A DNA stretch of 64,000 nt from Cephalopachus bancanus. Its lineage: Eukaryota > Chordata > Mammalia > Primates > Tarsiidae. A model generated the notes under the pieces. The model was not told the origin of the DNA. It did no database searches and was given only the letters and a program-made list of their open reading frames with translations. A program made the translations under genes and the position numbers. The stretch is taken from NCBI GenBank assembly GCA_027257055.1, contig JAPVLO010000962.1:124001-188000 (forward strand), given 5' to 3'. Every line of letters starts with the position of its first letter. The first letter of the stretch is position 1. Below are positions 23,535-38,173 of the stretch, piece after piece.

Positions 23535-23735
23535 GTTTACTGAATAGATCTCTACTAGGATTATTTCATTTAGCCTCTAGAATCCTGTGAATTAAGTCCT
23601 GTTAACACCACCTTACAGAAGAACATTCTGATTCTGAGAGAGGTTAAATAACTTGCACAGGCCCATGAAGCACAAACGATGACAAAAAAGAAAATTAAAC
23701 TCTCTAAAGTTGGATCTCAGAGTCCACGATATTTC
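23535..23735 (+). repeat. MIR SINE
   Basis: TTTACTGAATAGATCTCTACT, then GATTATTTCATTTAGCCTC, CCTTACAGAAGAACA, GAGAGAGGTTAAATAACTTG and GTTGGATCTCAGAGTCC follow the MIR consensus along nearly its full length. Confidence 0.85.
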
Positions 23736-24864
23736 TCCTCTCTGTGATGTCAGATATACAAGACAAGCCTTTAGAAGTATAGACCCAGTAGGCCAAGCTC
23801 AGAGTATTTTTCATTCAATTTGATGCTCCAAGGTACAAAATAAGGTTCCCAGGATATGAACTTTAGTGACAGGATTAGTTGACAAGGTGAGTCAAAACTT
23901 TTAAATCTTCTAAGATTAGCAATGCTCTACATTTCTTTATAGGATGGCCATGTGTCTGAAAGAAACCTATCCCTATACTTAATTTGATAATTTTCCCTAG
24001 AATTGCTCATTACTTTGGCTCTATTTGTTGTGTTTACTTTTCTGTCATCTCATTCCTTGGGATCATTTAATCTAATTATCTCAGGGACATCATATTTAGC
24101 AATATGTGAATTCCTAATTGTGTACCAGGTGTTCAATTAGTTACCAAAGCATATTAAACCCTTGATATAATTATCATTAATAGGTTACATTATTGTTTAT
24201 TAGAAGTTCTCAAATTTCACTTTTCAATTATTCAGTGTGGAATCTGCAATAGATCTAGTGAATAGAATTCTTTAATGTATGGTATAAATTTTGGTGAAGG
24301 GATTTATTAGGAAGAACAACTGTAGTTAGAAAATAATCTCCCCTTTAAGTGCCTCCCTCTATTTTCTCAAGTACATAATCCCTAGAATTCCAAGGTGAAA
24401 TAGAAAACACAGAGACTAGTTTGGCTTTCAGACTCTTTAATGTGATCTTTAATTCTTGTCATCAGTAACTCTATGGAAGCAGGCTGGGCTCTTAAGCCTG
24501 CCTCAGCGAAAGGAAATGAACAATATTCTGTTCATTATTAGAGCATTTTTTTCAAATCTCTAGTTCTACCAACGTTTCTTTTTAATATTCTAACAACTTA
24601 CATGCCTCCTTCCCCAAAACACATTAGAAAAAAATAGCAAAATAAGCAAGCAATGATGGGTATCTCTTGTGGATTGTGAATTCTTGAAATTCCATGATGC
24701 TAGTACCATGTAAGTAATAATTTCCAACTATTCCAGGCATCCCAGGACCATGAATCACAAGTTCATTCCTTGGGTATGTTCTCCCTTTCTTTTAGTGGGA
24801 ATCAACCCAAAATTATAACCTATCTAGATCTATATTAAATAAACTAAGGAGAAGCATTCTTTAT
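23736..24864. other. Unassigned sequence
   Basis: No gene or confidently classified repeat. The text around 24115-24190 faintly resembles a MIR core, but I do not call it. Confidence 0.45.
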
Positions 24865-25010
24865 CTTTGTACATCAGTATTACCTGTGGATATTTTAAGA
24901 AATGGAAATGCCTGGTTGGAACATTGAAATCAGTAAGATTAGGGTGGTACCAGAGAATCTGTATTTTTCAAAACCCTGTCAGTGATATGACAGAGGCTTT
25001 AACCAACCTC
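24865..25010 (+). repeat. MER5-like hAT transposon remnant
   Basis: CATCAGTATTACCTGTGGA, TGGAAATGCCTGG, AGGGTGGTACCAGAGAATCTG and TATTTTTCAAAACCCTGTCA follow the MER5A order, with the TIRs decayed. It would be a non-autonomous hAT-Charlie element. Confidence 0.6.
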
Positions 25011-28000
25011 GAATGAAAGAGAACTTTTCTAGTCTCTTCTCTCAAATTTCAGAAGTATGTAGGAAAAATGCATGGTGTAAGAGAATACTCTTTCTACAGC
25101 AAAGATTTTAACTAAGAGCAAAGGGTAATGATCATTAATTAAGCATGGATATTTAGATGTGTTCACCAAAGGACTCTGTTTTGCATGAGATTATTTAGCA
25201 TATGTGTTTAAAGAAACAGCCTAAAAGTGTGAAAACTATATAAGCATCAGCCAAATGAGGACTGAATAGAGATAAAGCAGGCAATGGGGCTGTGGTCAAA
25301 AAATATTATCATCATATGTCTTTTTTGTGTTTGTCTGATTTTTCACTTTTAATAAAGAATTATCAATAATGATATTAAAATATACTGGGTTGGGTTTGGT
25401 ATACCACTATTTTGTACACCCAGCTTATTTCAGGGTCTCTGGTAGTGATGTGAGAAATATATGCAGAGTGAAGAGAATGCTTCCCTTAACACAGAGTGAA
25501 GTGTAAAAAGAAAAATATCTGTATACAATGGTTTCTGTCCTCTTCTTACCCTACCCAGACAAACCTAACTAATACATCCCTTTCAGAGAAAGTAGACAAA
25601 ATGCAACCAACACATCCCTTTTCTGAGACACAACATTCATTTTAACTCCCTGGTAAAATGGTGTTTGCCAGGACAGTTGTCTAGGGACAACTAATTCCCT
25701 CTGGACAGGAAGTGTTGGGGATCATCTAGCAATGGCACCTGGTGGCCATTTGCACTCTAGGAAGCCTTGCTTGGTTTATGGTATAAGCTGCCACTTTGCA
25801 TAAACAAGCCCTCAAATTAACAACTGCATATTTAGTAAGCTAAGTATTGTTTTTCAAGAAAATGCATGCTAAATGCATAACTTGCATAAATGTTTATCAA
25901 CTTATATCATTCACAGGATAGAAAAAGCTACTGATATTGCTAATTGCGCAAAAAACAGAAGAAATAACTGTGTTGATGAAGCATCAGTATGTATTTCAAA
26001 ACTCTGTACTTATTTTAAGAAAACCATGGAATGTATTTTACATAGAGCAAGTTGCAGATGATCTGGAAATTTGTTGTGAAAATGAAGTTAAATACAAAAG
26101 GATGCATCAACACACATGACATTATGTTTTGCTATCAGACATGAAACAGATTTCAGAAATGTGTGAGACTTTGAAGAACAATTTTGTAAACAACCCATGT
26201 CCGCCAATAGTATTGAACTTTATGGTAGAGTCTTCTAAACTTGTTAGCATTTTGTTCAAGACTACTTAGAAATCCTTAGACAAATAGCAACAAATAGTGA
26301 CAAAACAGTTTCCAAAGCTATCAGTAAATTTTACTTATTGAAACTGCAAACAGGGAGACATTAAAATGTATTCCTATTAAAGTAGGAAAGGATCGAACAA
26401 AGTAAACAATAAGAGTTTAAACCTCTTATGAAGTTTAATTCTGACATCCAATAATTAAGCTTGAGAATATTTAAAACTGGAAAACTGGAAAATTCTACAA
26501 CTTTACAGCATCTAAAGTTGGTGAAAAATAAGTTATAAAGACAAATTACTTTATACATTTTGTTTTGAAAAATATTTTTGAAGTAAGTTATTGTGAATGT
26601 AGGCAAAAATGCAAGCTCTATGACAATTGTTGGGCTTATTTGCATCTTTTGATAAGAAAAAATTGGAATGGAAAATATCATCCATTTGCTGTATTTTTCT
26701 AAGATTATTAGTTACTTCAGAACCAGTAGGGAGAGTATTGTCTCAATTTGAAAGGTTGTACAGGGAAATGTCAATTGTAACTGCCAACAATTTCAAATGT
26801 ATTAACCACAAGATGAAACTTTGAATAAGAGTATAAGTAGTTTTATGACAATAATTCAAAATAATAAGACCATATTGGAAACAATATCTTCAGAAAAATA
26901 TCACTGACACACTATCAGAAGTGAAGAAGAAACTGGTTAAAGCGATGAGTATATATCACAAGCAATTAGTCTTTATGTTACTTTTAGTATTATAGAATAT
27001 AGATAATCAGTGTGAAGGGTTTTTAACTTTCTGTGATCATATGGTTTCGTTATTTTTTATTTTTTTGGTAAATAAATATGCCACCTGGTAGTGTTTTTGG
27101 TGACCAGATGATTCCTTTTGTGTTTTGCTTATACTTAAGTGGTCTAAAATTTTCTTTCCCACTCTATAAGGAATTGTTTTCCTGTTTCTTTAAAATATGA
27201 ATTTTATGTAATATTTTCAACAGCATACCTGAAGCTATATTAAGCTATTTCAAATAACTACTTCCTCAAATAATGTCTTCATTGTTAACATGCATAGAGC
27301 AAATAACCCATGAATTGAGTTTTTTGAAGATAAATTTTGCTGGTTGCAGAAACCAAAATAGGAATTGTGTTTAGATTCTCATGTTAATTTAGTCACTTAC
27401 TAGCTGTAGGACCCAGAAGAGACAGAAAGCAAATGAAAGATTTGTAGAGCACAAGCCTCATGACTCTGTCTGGTCATTCTTTGCCATTTCTTCAGTGAGA
27501 GAATGAAAACCCTGTTCCAGATCATGTTGACGTTCCCTTGCAACTCTGACCTTACTACGAGCAGTTAACACAAATTATGTATATATTTTGAAGTAATATA
27601 AATCAATACAACTACTTCTTCTACGATCACATTTTGACTTCTCTATTATTTATAATGCATAAGTAATAAATTAACAGGGTTTATTTCATAGGGTGTTCAT
27701 TAGAATAAAGTCAATGGGGACAACCTTAGGAAGAAAATAAGGACATTAGAAAATTCAAATGTAAAAAATAAATTTTCTTCATTTATTTAGGTATTCTAGA
27801 ACAGTTTAAAAATTCTAGTTCTTGTTTTTTCAGACATACTTTGTAATGCCTATTCTCTCTTTGTCTCGTGCTTTATTCTGTTACTTTCAATTTCTTTTAC
27901 CTCCCATGTTCTTTCCACTATAGTTAAGTCAAATAAGTTTTATGTGAGATGTGGTCTATGTTACTTTGGTGTGCTTATTATCACCACCACATTTTGACTT

Positions 28001-28789
28001 GTTAGTTGATAAAGTGCTTCTTTGGCCTTCTATTCACTCTTTTGGAGTGAAAAGTCTCCGGTAGTTTCTTAATGAGCATTTCCTCTGTTATTAAAAGCAA
28101 ACAGCTGTTCACTGCATATATAGCACTTAAAAACCCTGAGTACATGGACTACTCAAACAACTCAGGAAATTCAGGTCATCCGATACATACGGATGTGGGG
28201 ATGTGGGTAGCTTTGTGAAGCAGCCGGGAAGATTCCAGAACAGAAAAGGAAATTGCTTACTATGAGTACTGGAAAAACATTCAGGTTCTAATTTTATTAT
28301 TAACTATGAATAGTAAACAACATGTATTTAAGGAAATAGCATAAATTTTCCAAAATGTAACCTATCACATTAAAAATGCAAAAATAGTTTTTTTCTACTG
28401 TTACCTCTCTGTGCTGAAATGTGAGAAACTGAGATCAAATATTAAAAATAACTTCATTTGGATATCTTGAGAACTGAAATTCACTGCCACAATTTTGTGT
28501 CCTCATGAGACCCTGGAGTGATATGAAAGGCGGGATGTACTATGGACATTGCTGATAGGAGAAAGATGTTGTCCCTTAACATTTTATTGGCTGATAAATT
28601 CAGCTAATAGTGGTTATAGCACTATTATAGAAGAGTTTTCTTCCAACTCTTTAATGGACTAGAGACTGCAATTTTGGGAAAATGAGATCTAATTTTCCTA
28701 AATAATTTGGGAAAAAATTCTAAAGAAATATCAAAATCTGTTGATGTCTTCTCTCTTTTAGGAGGTCTCACAAAGCCCCTCTTTGTAAG
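25011..28789. other. Unassigned sequence, including a possibly decayed coding-like tract
   Basis: No gene is supported. Between about 25870 and 27000 the plus strand has several adjacent short open stretches in different frames (for example 25873-26061, 25937-26119, 26627-26824). These could be a decayed retrocopy or transposon ORF, but I recognise no family and see no A tail. The rest is AT-rich and featureless. Confidence 0.4.
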
Positions 28790-29830
28790 TCCTATTAATA
28801 ATCAGGCCATTTTCCTCATGACAGTTCTTACCCCTCCCATCTCTTAAAAACTTTAGCTGGTGGCTCACTGTCATTTTCTCCAATACTACTCATCATAATT
28901 CTTAGGAATTCAATATCCACATAAATGTTTTTCCCAGTATCTGTCAACATACAAAAAAGGCTGCTGTCCCTCTTTTTTAAGAAAAGGCTGTTTCTTCCTC
29001 CCTCCTCTGCTTCCAGGTATCCCTATGTATCTCTATCACTTTAACTCAAATGTCCTTCGAAAAGTCATCTATAGTCTATAGTCATTGTTTCTAATTTCCC
29101 TGCTTTCATCCTCTCATAGACACATTCTAGTTGTGCTTTTTTCCTCCCTGTTCTACTGAAATTGCTCTTATCAAAGTCAACACAAAGCTGATGTTAATCC
29201 AATGTCAGCTCATGGCCCTTACTTGACTTCTCAGTAGCATTTGACACTGTTAACACACTGTCTTGAAATATTTTATCCCCTCAGTTCAGACACTGTCTTC
29301 ACCTAATTTTTCCCTGAACTCATTGGCAGGTTTTTCTCATCTCCACATCCTCTAATTCTTTGAGTGCTCAGGACTTAGAACTCAGTCCTTGAAAATTATT
29401 TTCTTCTTCTTTCTTTTTTTTGTTTTTGAATTGGAGTCTCCCTCTGTCGTCCAGGCTGGAGTGCAGTGGCACACTCACAGCCACCCCAGCTTCGTTCCAG
29501 CAATCCTTCCACCTCAGCCTTTCAAATAGCTGGAACTACAGGTGTAGGCTACCATGCCCGGCTAATTTTTATTATTATTATTTATTGTAGAGATGAGTTC
29601 TTGCCAAATTGCCCAGGCTGGTCTTGAGCCTGCAGACTCAGGCAATTCACTCACCTCAGCCTCCCAAAGTGCTGAGATTACAGGCTGAGCCACTGAGCTG
29701 AGCCAAAAATTCTTAATTGTCTACACTCACTCCCTAGTGCCACATCCAATCTCATAATACTACCCTCAACTACAGTTTGGAACCACCAAAAGTATATCTC
29801 CGGCCTGTAACTCTCCCTTTAATGATAGAC
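28790..29830 (+). repeat. L2 LINE fragment (ORF region), split by an Alu
   Basis: Text such as TTACTTGACTTCTCAGTAGC, GCATTTGACACTGTTAACAC, AGTGCTCAGGACTTAG, then after the Alu CTACACTCACTCCCTAGTG and AAAGTATATCTCCGGCCTG is the L2 reverse-transcriptase region in order. L2 is an ancient non-LTR element with no living copies in placental mammals. The reading frame is fully decayed. It is interrupted at 29402-29703 by a younger Alu. Confidence 0.9.
29402..29703 (-). mobile_element. Dimeric Alu inserted in L2
   Basis: An inverted complete Alu: T/C-rich tail, GAATTGGAGTCTCCCTCTG, the TTATTATTATTATTTATTGTAG linker, GCCAAATTGCCCAGG and CAGGCTGAGCCACTGAGC. The A box on the minus strand carries the one-base-shorter GGCTCAGCCTG form. 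Flanking text is A/T-rich on both sides, but an exact duplication is not clear. Confidence 0.93.
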
Positions 29831-29879
29831 CCATATCTTTATTGGTATTGGCTCTTCTAGTATTACACACAAATCTTGC

Positions 29880-30085
29880 ATAGCACTTTTTATGGTCCAG
29901 GTATTGTTCTTTGTATTTTACATTCGTTAGTTTACTCATTTAATCTTTACAAATGAACTTAAGAGAATGATAGATATATCCTCATTTTATGGCTAAGATA
30001 ATTGAATGAGAGATTAAACAATTTACTCAAAGTAATGGGTCTGCCAAGATTTGAACCTGGCATTCTGGTTCCAAAACCTACATTT
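29880..30085 (+). repeat. MIR SINE
   Basis: TAGCACTTTTTATGGTCCAGG, TTAGTTTACTCATTTAATC, CCTCATTTTATGGCTAAGAT and GATTTGAACCTGGCATTCTGG match nearly the whole MIR consensus, including the 3' 'AACCTGG' landmark. Confidence 0.9.
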
Positions 30086-30109
30086 ATGCCAAACGGCAAC
30101 CTTCAGGTG

Positions 30110-30415
30110 ATGAAAACTGTGCTTCTACCCTTCCCTCATCTCAGCGAGTCTTTAATCAAATGCCACCTTCTCACTGAAGTTTTTTCTCACTACAATTCAC
30201 ACACTCACATCCCAAAAGACTCTTCTTGATTTTCCTCCGTATTACTTATCTCACAGGCTTTAGATTTACTTATTTTTCTTGTTTATATTGTTTTCTCCCC
30301 TACGAGTCCATAGATTAAGAATTTGCTGTTGTCTAACAAGAACTTGTTTTTTCTCCAGCTCCTCAAACAATGACTAGCATATAGGAGGAACTCAATTCAT
30401 ATTAATGAGCTCCCT
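30110..30415 (+). repeat. L2 LINE 3' end
   Basis: TCAAATGCCACCTTCTCACTG, a TATTTTTCTTG/TTTTCTCCCC step and 'ACTAGCATATAGGAGGAACTCA' (split here as ACTAGCATATAGG and AGGAACTCA) reproduce the L2 3' region order. It may be the tail of the L2 at 28790, with a MIR inserted between. Confidence 0.82.
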
Positions 30416-31279
30416 AGTTAGTCAAGGCCATGTATGTAATCCTACTCCAAAAAATGAAAAGTCGTTCAGTCTGTTTTGGCTGAGCCCCAAGACAATACTT
30501 GCCAATGAATCTTAAATTCCGAAGTGAGATTATAGGAAACCATGAGAGACATACATTGTCTAAAGTTAGTGCTAAGATCCTTGATTTCTCATACAAAAGT
30601 TGAAAGATTTTTAAGTTTAGAGGATTAGGATGAGAGAATTTCTGTAGTGAGTTAGGTGATGTGGAGTTCCAAGTGACTCTTCTTCCACAAGGGGAAGGTG
30701 GTGGCTCTTCCTTCCCATTCCCTCAAGCCAAGAAATTGGGGCTTCAGTGAGTCCAACAGAGAGTTCACTATTTATCCACTGAAGTTTGTGTCTTGCTTCA
30801 GTGAACCTCTGTTTGACCCATACTTGTCAAGCCAAGTGACCGACGCTTGCATTTGGGAAGTAAACTCATTCATGGGAGTGGGTTCCATTGTGGGTTTCCC
30901 ATGGACTAAAAGGAGGCAGTTAATGTGAAAGCCAGCATAAGATACCTGGAAAAGACAAAATGCCACTTGAGAGTTCCTGGAGATGTAAAGGTAGATACTG
31001 GTGTGAGGGTGGAGCCAGAGGCCCCAGCTGGAGAGAAGTTAATTTTTTTCAAGAATTTCCCTGAGAGATCCTAATGGGTAGTTAGCTTTAATCACCACCA
31101 GGGCAAGGAGGAACAACCTGAAACGAGTGGTAGCCAGGAAGGCCCTTTTACCCTTTCTTGTCTCTTCTCCTCCCCTCTCCTTTCACCTTGATTGACTCTG
31201 GGCTTCTGGAGAGGTAGAAGATGTGACAGAGTGAAGAGCAACCAAGATCAGATTCCCAATACACAACACAGACATTCCC
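30416..31279. other. Unassigned sequence
   Basis: Somewhat richer in G+C than average (30640-31190), with no recognised repeat or gene. Could be a conserved non-coding element; this cannot be judged from one sequence. Confidence 0.4.
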
Positions 31280-34052
<2,773 letters not shown>

Positions 34053-34080
34053 TCTCTCTCTCTCTCTCTTTTTTTTTTTT
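34053..34080. repeat. (TC)n followed by T run
   Basis: About nine TC units and then eleven or twelve T. Confidence 0.9.
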
Positions 34081-34430
34081 GCTATTTTTCTAAAAAGAAT
34101 GCCATTTAATTTCTTTTAAAGCTTTAAAAATTCAAATGAAATGGGTACTCTGGTGTTTGAGAATTTGTTTTGAAGCTTTTGATACAGATTAAGCATATGA
34201 TGTTTGCTAAAATATTCAGATTGGTGGAGATGGGGACAGTTCATTAAATAAAAGACTGCTTTCCAAAGAGGTATTGTTTTTAACAATTTATTAAACCATG
34301 TTGAGTTTTTCTGCTTAATTAAAATTTGCTTGATACAGTAATCACTTTATTAAAAACTGTGCTTGCAACTGAGCAGTCATCTAACTTTATGAGTTTAATA
34401 AATTGAAATTATTAAAATCCTTCTGTTGTC

Positions 34431-34479
34431 ATATATATAATATATATGTATCTATATATATATATATATAATATATATG
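34431..34479. repeat. AT dinucleotide microsatellite
   Basis: Interrupted (AT)n with small variants (GTATCTATAT), able to form cruciforms as alternating AT does. Confidence 0.92.
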
Positions 34480-34514
34480 AAACTACTTGATGCTAGGAAA
34501 CCCAATTTTCTCTA

Positions 34515-34650
34515 ATTTAACTGTAATTTGGCCTTAAATAGCTGGTAGATGCTGTAGATTACCAATTCCTTACTATTTTATAGTTGAAGACACTGAGACT
34601 TACAGAGGGTAAGCAACTTTCTAAAACTCTTGCATAGTGGTTAAATATAA
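34515..34650 (+). repeat. Probable MIR fragment
   Basis: CTTACTATTTTATAGTTGAAG, ACACTGAGACTTACAGAGGG and TAAGCAACTTTCTAAAAC correspond to the central and 3' MIR core. Confidence 0.6.
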
Positions 34651-35014
34651 GAATATGAAGGACCACCAGAAATTTTTGAAATCCAGAACCTGGGACATTA
34701 CTGAACTTAAAGCCAAAACCTATATCCAAGCCAAAATAAAATAAAATAAAATGCTCAAAATATAATTGATAAAATAGCCTGTTGTTTTGTTTTTGTTTGT
34801 TTTTTGGGGGTTTTTTCCAGGAACAGTTGGTTCATATAGAGTATGAAGTTAATATTTTTGTATTATAAATTAAAATATCAGAATATTATAACAGGTAACA
34901 AAAATGAATAATTGCAAATTTCAAACACCTAGTTTGTTGTTCTTTTTCACCCTGCAGAATAGATGGGTCACAGTGAATGTTAGTTAAGATTTACTTATTT
35001 GGATTCCAATTATG

Positions 35015-35162
35015 TTGCTTTTTTTATTTTTATTTTTTTATGTTTTGTAGAGATGAAATCTCAGTATGTTTCCCAGGCTGATCTTGAACTTCTGGGCTCA
35101 AGCAGTTCCTTTGCCTTGGCCTCCCAGTGTTGGGATTACAACCACGAGCCACTGTACCCCAC
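35015..35162 (-). mobile_element. FLAM-like Alu monomer
   Basis: A T-rich start, TTTTGTAGAGATGAAATCTC, CCCAGGCTGATCTTGAACTTC, CTTGGCCTCCCAGTGTTGGG and GAGCCACTGTACCCCAC: one Alu arm only, inverted, strongly diverged. Confidence 0.8.
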
Positions 35163-35279
35163 AGTGATGGTTTTGGAATTTAAAAAACATTTATTTTCTC
35201 TAAAGTCAAGAATGAGCAAAGACAATATATAAAGAGAATAGAATAGACATAGAAAGATAGAGTGATACTCAATTGCTAA

Positions 35280-35860
35280 CATATGCTATCATGATAAAAA
35301 ATTTTTTTGAAGTATATTTGAACAAAAGGGGTACATTCTCCAATATGCTTTGACTAATTTTTTATTGTGAAAATAATATGACATGAAATTCCCTATTTTA
35401 ATCATTTTTAAATGCACAGTTCTATAGCATTAAGCATAGCCACACTGTGTAACCATTGTCAACATCCATCTACAGAACTTTACATCTTCTTAAAGGGATC
35501 AATTCTTCTGCACCCGTTAAACACTAACTCCCCATTCTTCTTATCCCCAAGTCTTAAGAAATCATCAGTCTTCTTTTTTTCTTATACATTTTACTGCTCT
35601 ATGTACCTCATGCAAGTAGAATCATACAATATTTGTCCTTTATTGACTGACTTATTTCACTTAGTGTAACATTTCAAGATTCATTCATTAGCCTGTGCCA
35701 AATTTTTTTTCTTCGTAAAACTGAATAATATTTTTTTATATGCATATACCATATTTTGTTTGATCTTTCATCAGTCAGTGAACACTTGGATTGCTTCCAC
35801 ATTTTGGCTACTGTGAATAATGCTACCAAGAACATGAGTGTAGAATATATGTTTCATCCA
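35280..35860 (-). repeat. L1M fragment (antisense)
   Basis: Plus-strand text runs through antisense L1 landmarks in order: ATTCCCTATTTTAATCATTTT, TAGCATTAAGCATAGCCACAC, AACACTAACTCCCCATTC, GTAGAATCATACAATATTTG, GACTTATTTCACTTAGTG, AACACTTGGATTGCTTCC and CTACTGTGAATAATGCTACC. It is an old, 5'-truncated mammalian L1 copy with no open frame. Confidence 0.87.
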
Positions 35861-36542
35861 TAACAACAATTACATGTTTTGTCTACAAGAGCCTTAGAGG
35901 CTTTGGAAATCTCTAAATTCTACATTGTCCACTTTTAATGGAGTAAAAATGTTTCTTGCTTGCTTTCTTAGCAGTTGCACATACTAAAACTAAATAAAAC
36001 AAATAAAAATACAACCACTATGATCAAAAAATCATATTTTCAAAATTCCCACAACTTTCCATTATACTGAACATTAAAATTAAAGACATAAGGGAGGATT
36101 CCAATTTTAGATAATATGTTGAACCTACAAATCTATTGTCTCTTTCTTCCTCCTAAAAACATATTGCACACAAATTAATGAAACAGCAGGTATGTAGCTA
36201 CAATAAATAATATAATAGAAGGAAAATGGTTAGAAATATAGAAGCTTTTGGAAGTTAGAATGCCAATTCATTGATTAGTAGCAACCATATCAAATGGTTT
36301 GGCTTGGAGTTAGTGGAAAATGAGAGTAGGAAGAGCTCTAACTTAGGAAAAAAGTTAGTTTGTCCCTAAAAAAAGTCTCAGAGATAGAAAGTAGAAATAA
36401 AATGCATGCATTAAATAACAATTAAGTGACATTTTATGTCGGTCTTCTCTACATTTAGCATGTAATGCTAATGGATAGGTGATACCTCCTCAGAAAGAGA
36501 AAGTGAAAATTCTCTTATGAACTCTAAATAATTTAGGAGGTG
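35861..36542. other. Unassigned sequence
   Basis: AT-rich, nothing recognised between the L1M fragment and the MaLR element. Confidence 0.5.
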
Positions 36543-36547
36543 GTACC

Positions 36548-36949
36548 AACTATGGTTTGAAAGTCCCCCCCAAACTCATGTTGAAATTTAATTGCCACTG
36601 TAACAGTATTAAGAGATGGAGTCTTGAAAAGATGCTTAGATCATTAGGGATCTGCACACATGTATGGATTAATGCCATTATTGTGTGAGTGTGTTAGTTA
36701 TTGTAGGAGTCGGCTCCTATAAAAGAAATTGAATGCATACATTTAGCCCAATTTTCTCTGTCTCCCCTGCTTTATATGCCCTTTAACTTTTCTATCTGCT
36801 GCCTCTCATCTGGGATGACCCTTGCCAGATGCTGGTGCCATGCTCTTGGGCTTCCCAGTTCTAGAACCCTAAGCCAATAAATTTGTTTTCTTTATAAATT
36901 ACCTAGTCTGTGATATTCTGTTATATTCAGCAAAAAATGAACTAAAATA
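36548..36949 (+). repeat. MaLR 5' LTR
   Basis: CTATGGTTTGAAAGTCCCC at the start, GAGATGGAGTCTTGAAAAG, CTCCTATAAAAGAAATTG (a TATA-like box), AATAAATTTGTTTTCTTTAT (polyadenylation signal) and ATTACCTAGTCTGTGATATTC near the end give the MST/MLT1 LTR layout. Confidence 0.87.
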
Positions 36950-37940
36950 GATAATTGATACTTAGACATAGGGCTGTTGTTATAACAAATATTTGAAAAT
37001 GTGGAAGAAACTTTAGAAATGATAGTAGACAAAAGCTGGAAATATGGAGGGCCAGCCTAGAAAAAACCTGGATTGTTGGTGTGAATGAAGCATTAAGGGT
37101 GTTCTGGTAATGGCTCAGAAGAAGAGAGCTGTAGGGAAACTCTGAATCTTCTTAGAGATTACTTAAGTGGACATGACCAAAATTTTGGTAGAAATAATGA
37201 GGAACAAGGTATTAGAATTTGAAGATCATCGTTATTAAAAAGCAGTAAAGACCTTGGCCCAAATGTGTTTATGTTACAGGAATTTGTGGAATGCAGAATT
37301 TAAGAGTAATAAACTGGGATACCTGGTGGAAAAAATAAGCAGCAAAGCATTGAGGCTGCTGTATAGCTACTTTGAACCACATACAGTGAGATGCTAGAGC
37401 AAAGGAATGACTTAAACATGAGATTTATAGCTAAAAAGGAAGCAGATGGGAAAGATTTGGAAAATTAGCAGTCTGACCATATAAAGAGTGAAAACTCCTG
37501 TTTGGGAGAGATTACTAAAGGTGCGGCCAGGTGGCCTTTTGCTAAAGAGATCATGGTAGATTAAAGGAGGCCAGGTGTTATTCATTAAGACAATGGGAGA
37601 AAGACCTGAAAGTTATTTTAAAGATCTTCAAGTCTTCCCCTCCCATCACAGACCCAGAACTTTAGGAGGGCAGAATGGTTTCAGGGCATAGGCCTGGGGT
37701 GCCCTCTGTGGGCTTGAGACCAAGTTCTCTGCTTGAGACACTGCTCCGAGAATTCCAGCCTAGCACCACTGCACTGCACCAGGCATGACTCAAGTGGGCA
37801 CAGGTGTGGCTTGCTTTGCTGCTCTAGAAGGTAAAAGTCATAAACCTAGGCATAAACCTAGTGTCAGTGCAAGACTAATTTTGCATGCTGGAGGAAAGAA
37901 ATAGCTTTGGGGATATGGCTACTTCCCTCTAGTTTTCAAA

Positions 37941-38120
37941 AGAAGCTGGTTAGTCAACTGTAAAATATTTGCTGTAAACAAAAAGTAATTTACCATTTCT
38001 TGCTAGTCAACTATTGCTGTTAACTCTATCTTGAAAGAAAACATCACAATCAATCAGCTGCTTCACAAACCTGTGGGAATTTTCTTTTGCAGACACCTCC
38101 CCAAAGACAATTCCCTGCCC
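37941..38120 (+). repeat. LTR fragment, left arm of an inverted pair
   Basis: About 180 bases that match the reverse complement of 38725-38910 at roughly 90% by eye, for example CTGTAAAATATTTGCTGTAA and AGCTGCTTCACAAACCT. It lies inside the MaLR internal region but does not belong to it. Confidence 0.85.
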
Positions 38121-38173
38121 ACTTCTTTTCAAAAGAAGTCCCAGCAGCCTGGGAATTCAGGTAGAAACCTGCT

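Noticed and set aside
34431..34479. CRISPR-like or palindromic array
   Set aside because: It is a plain AT microsatellite; no regularly spaced repeats with spacers exist anywhere in the window.
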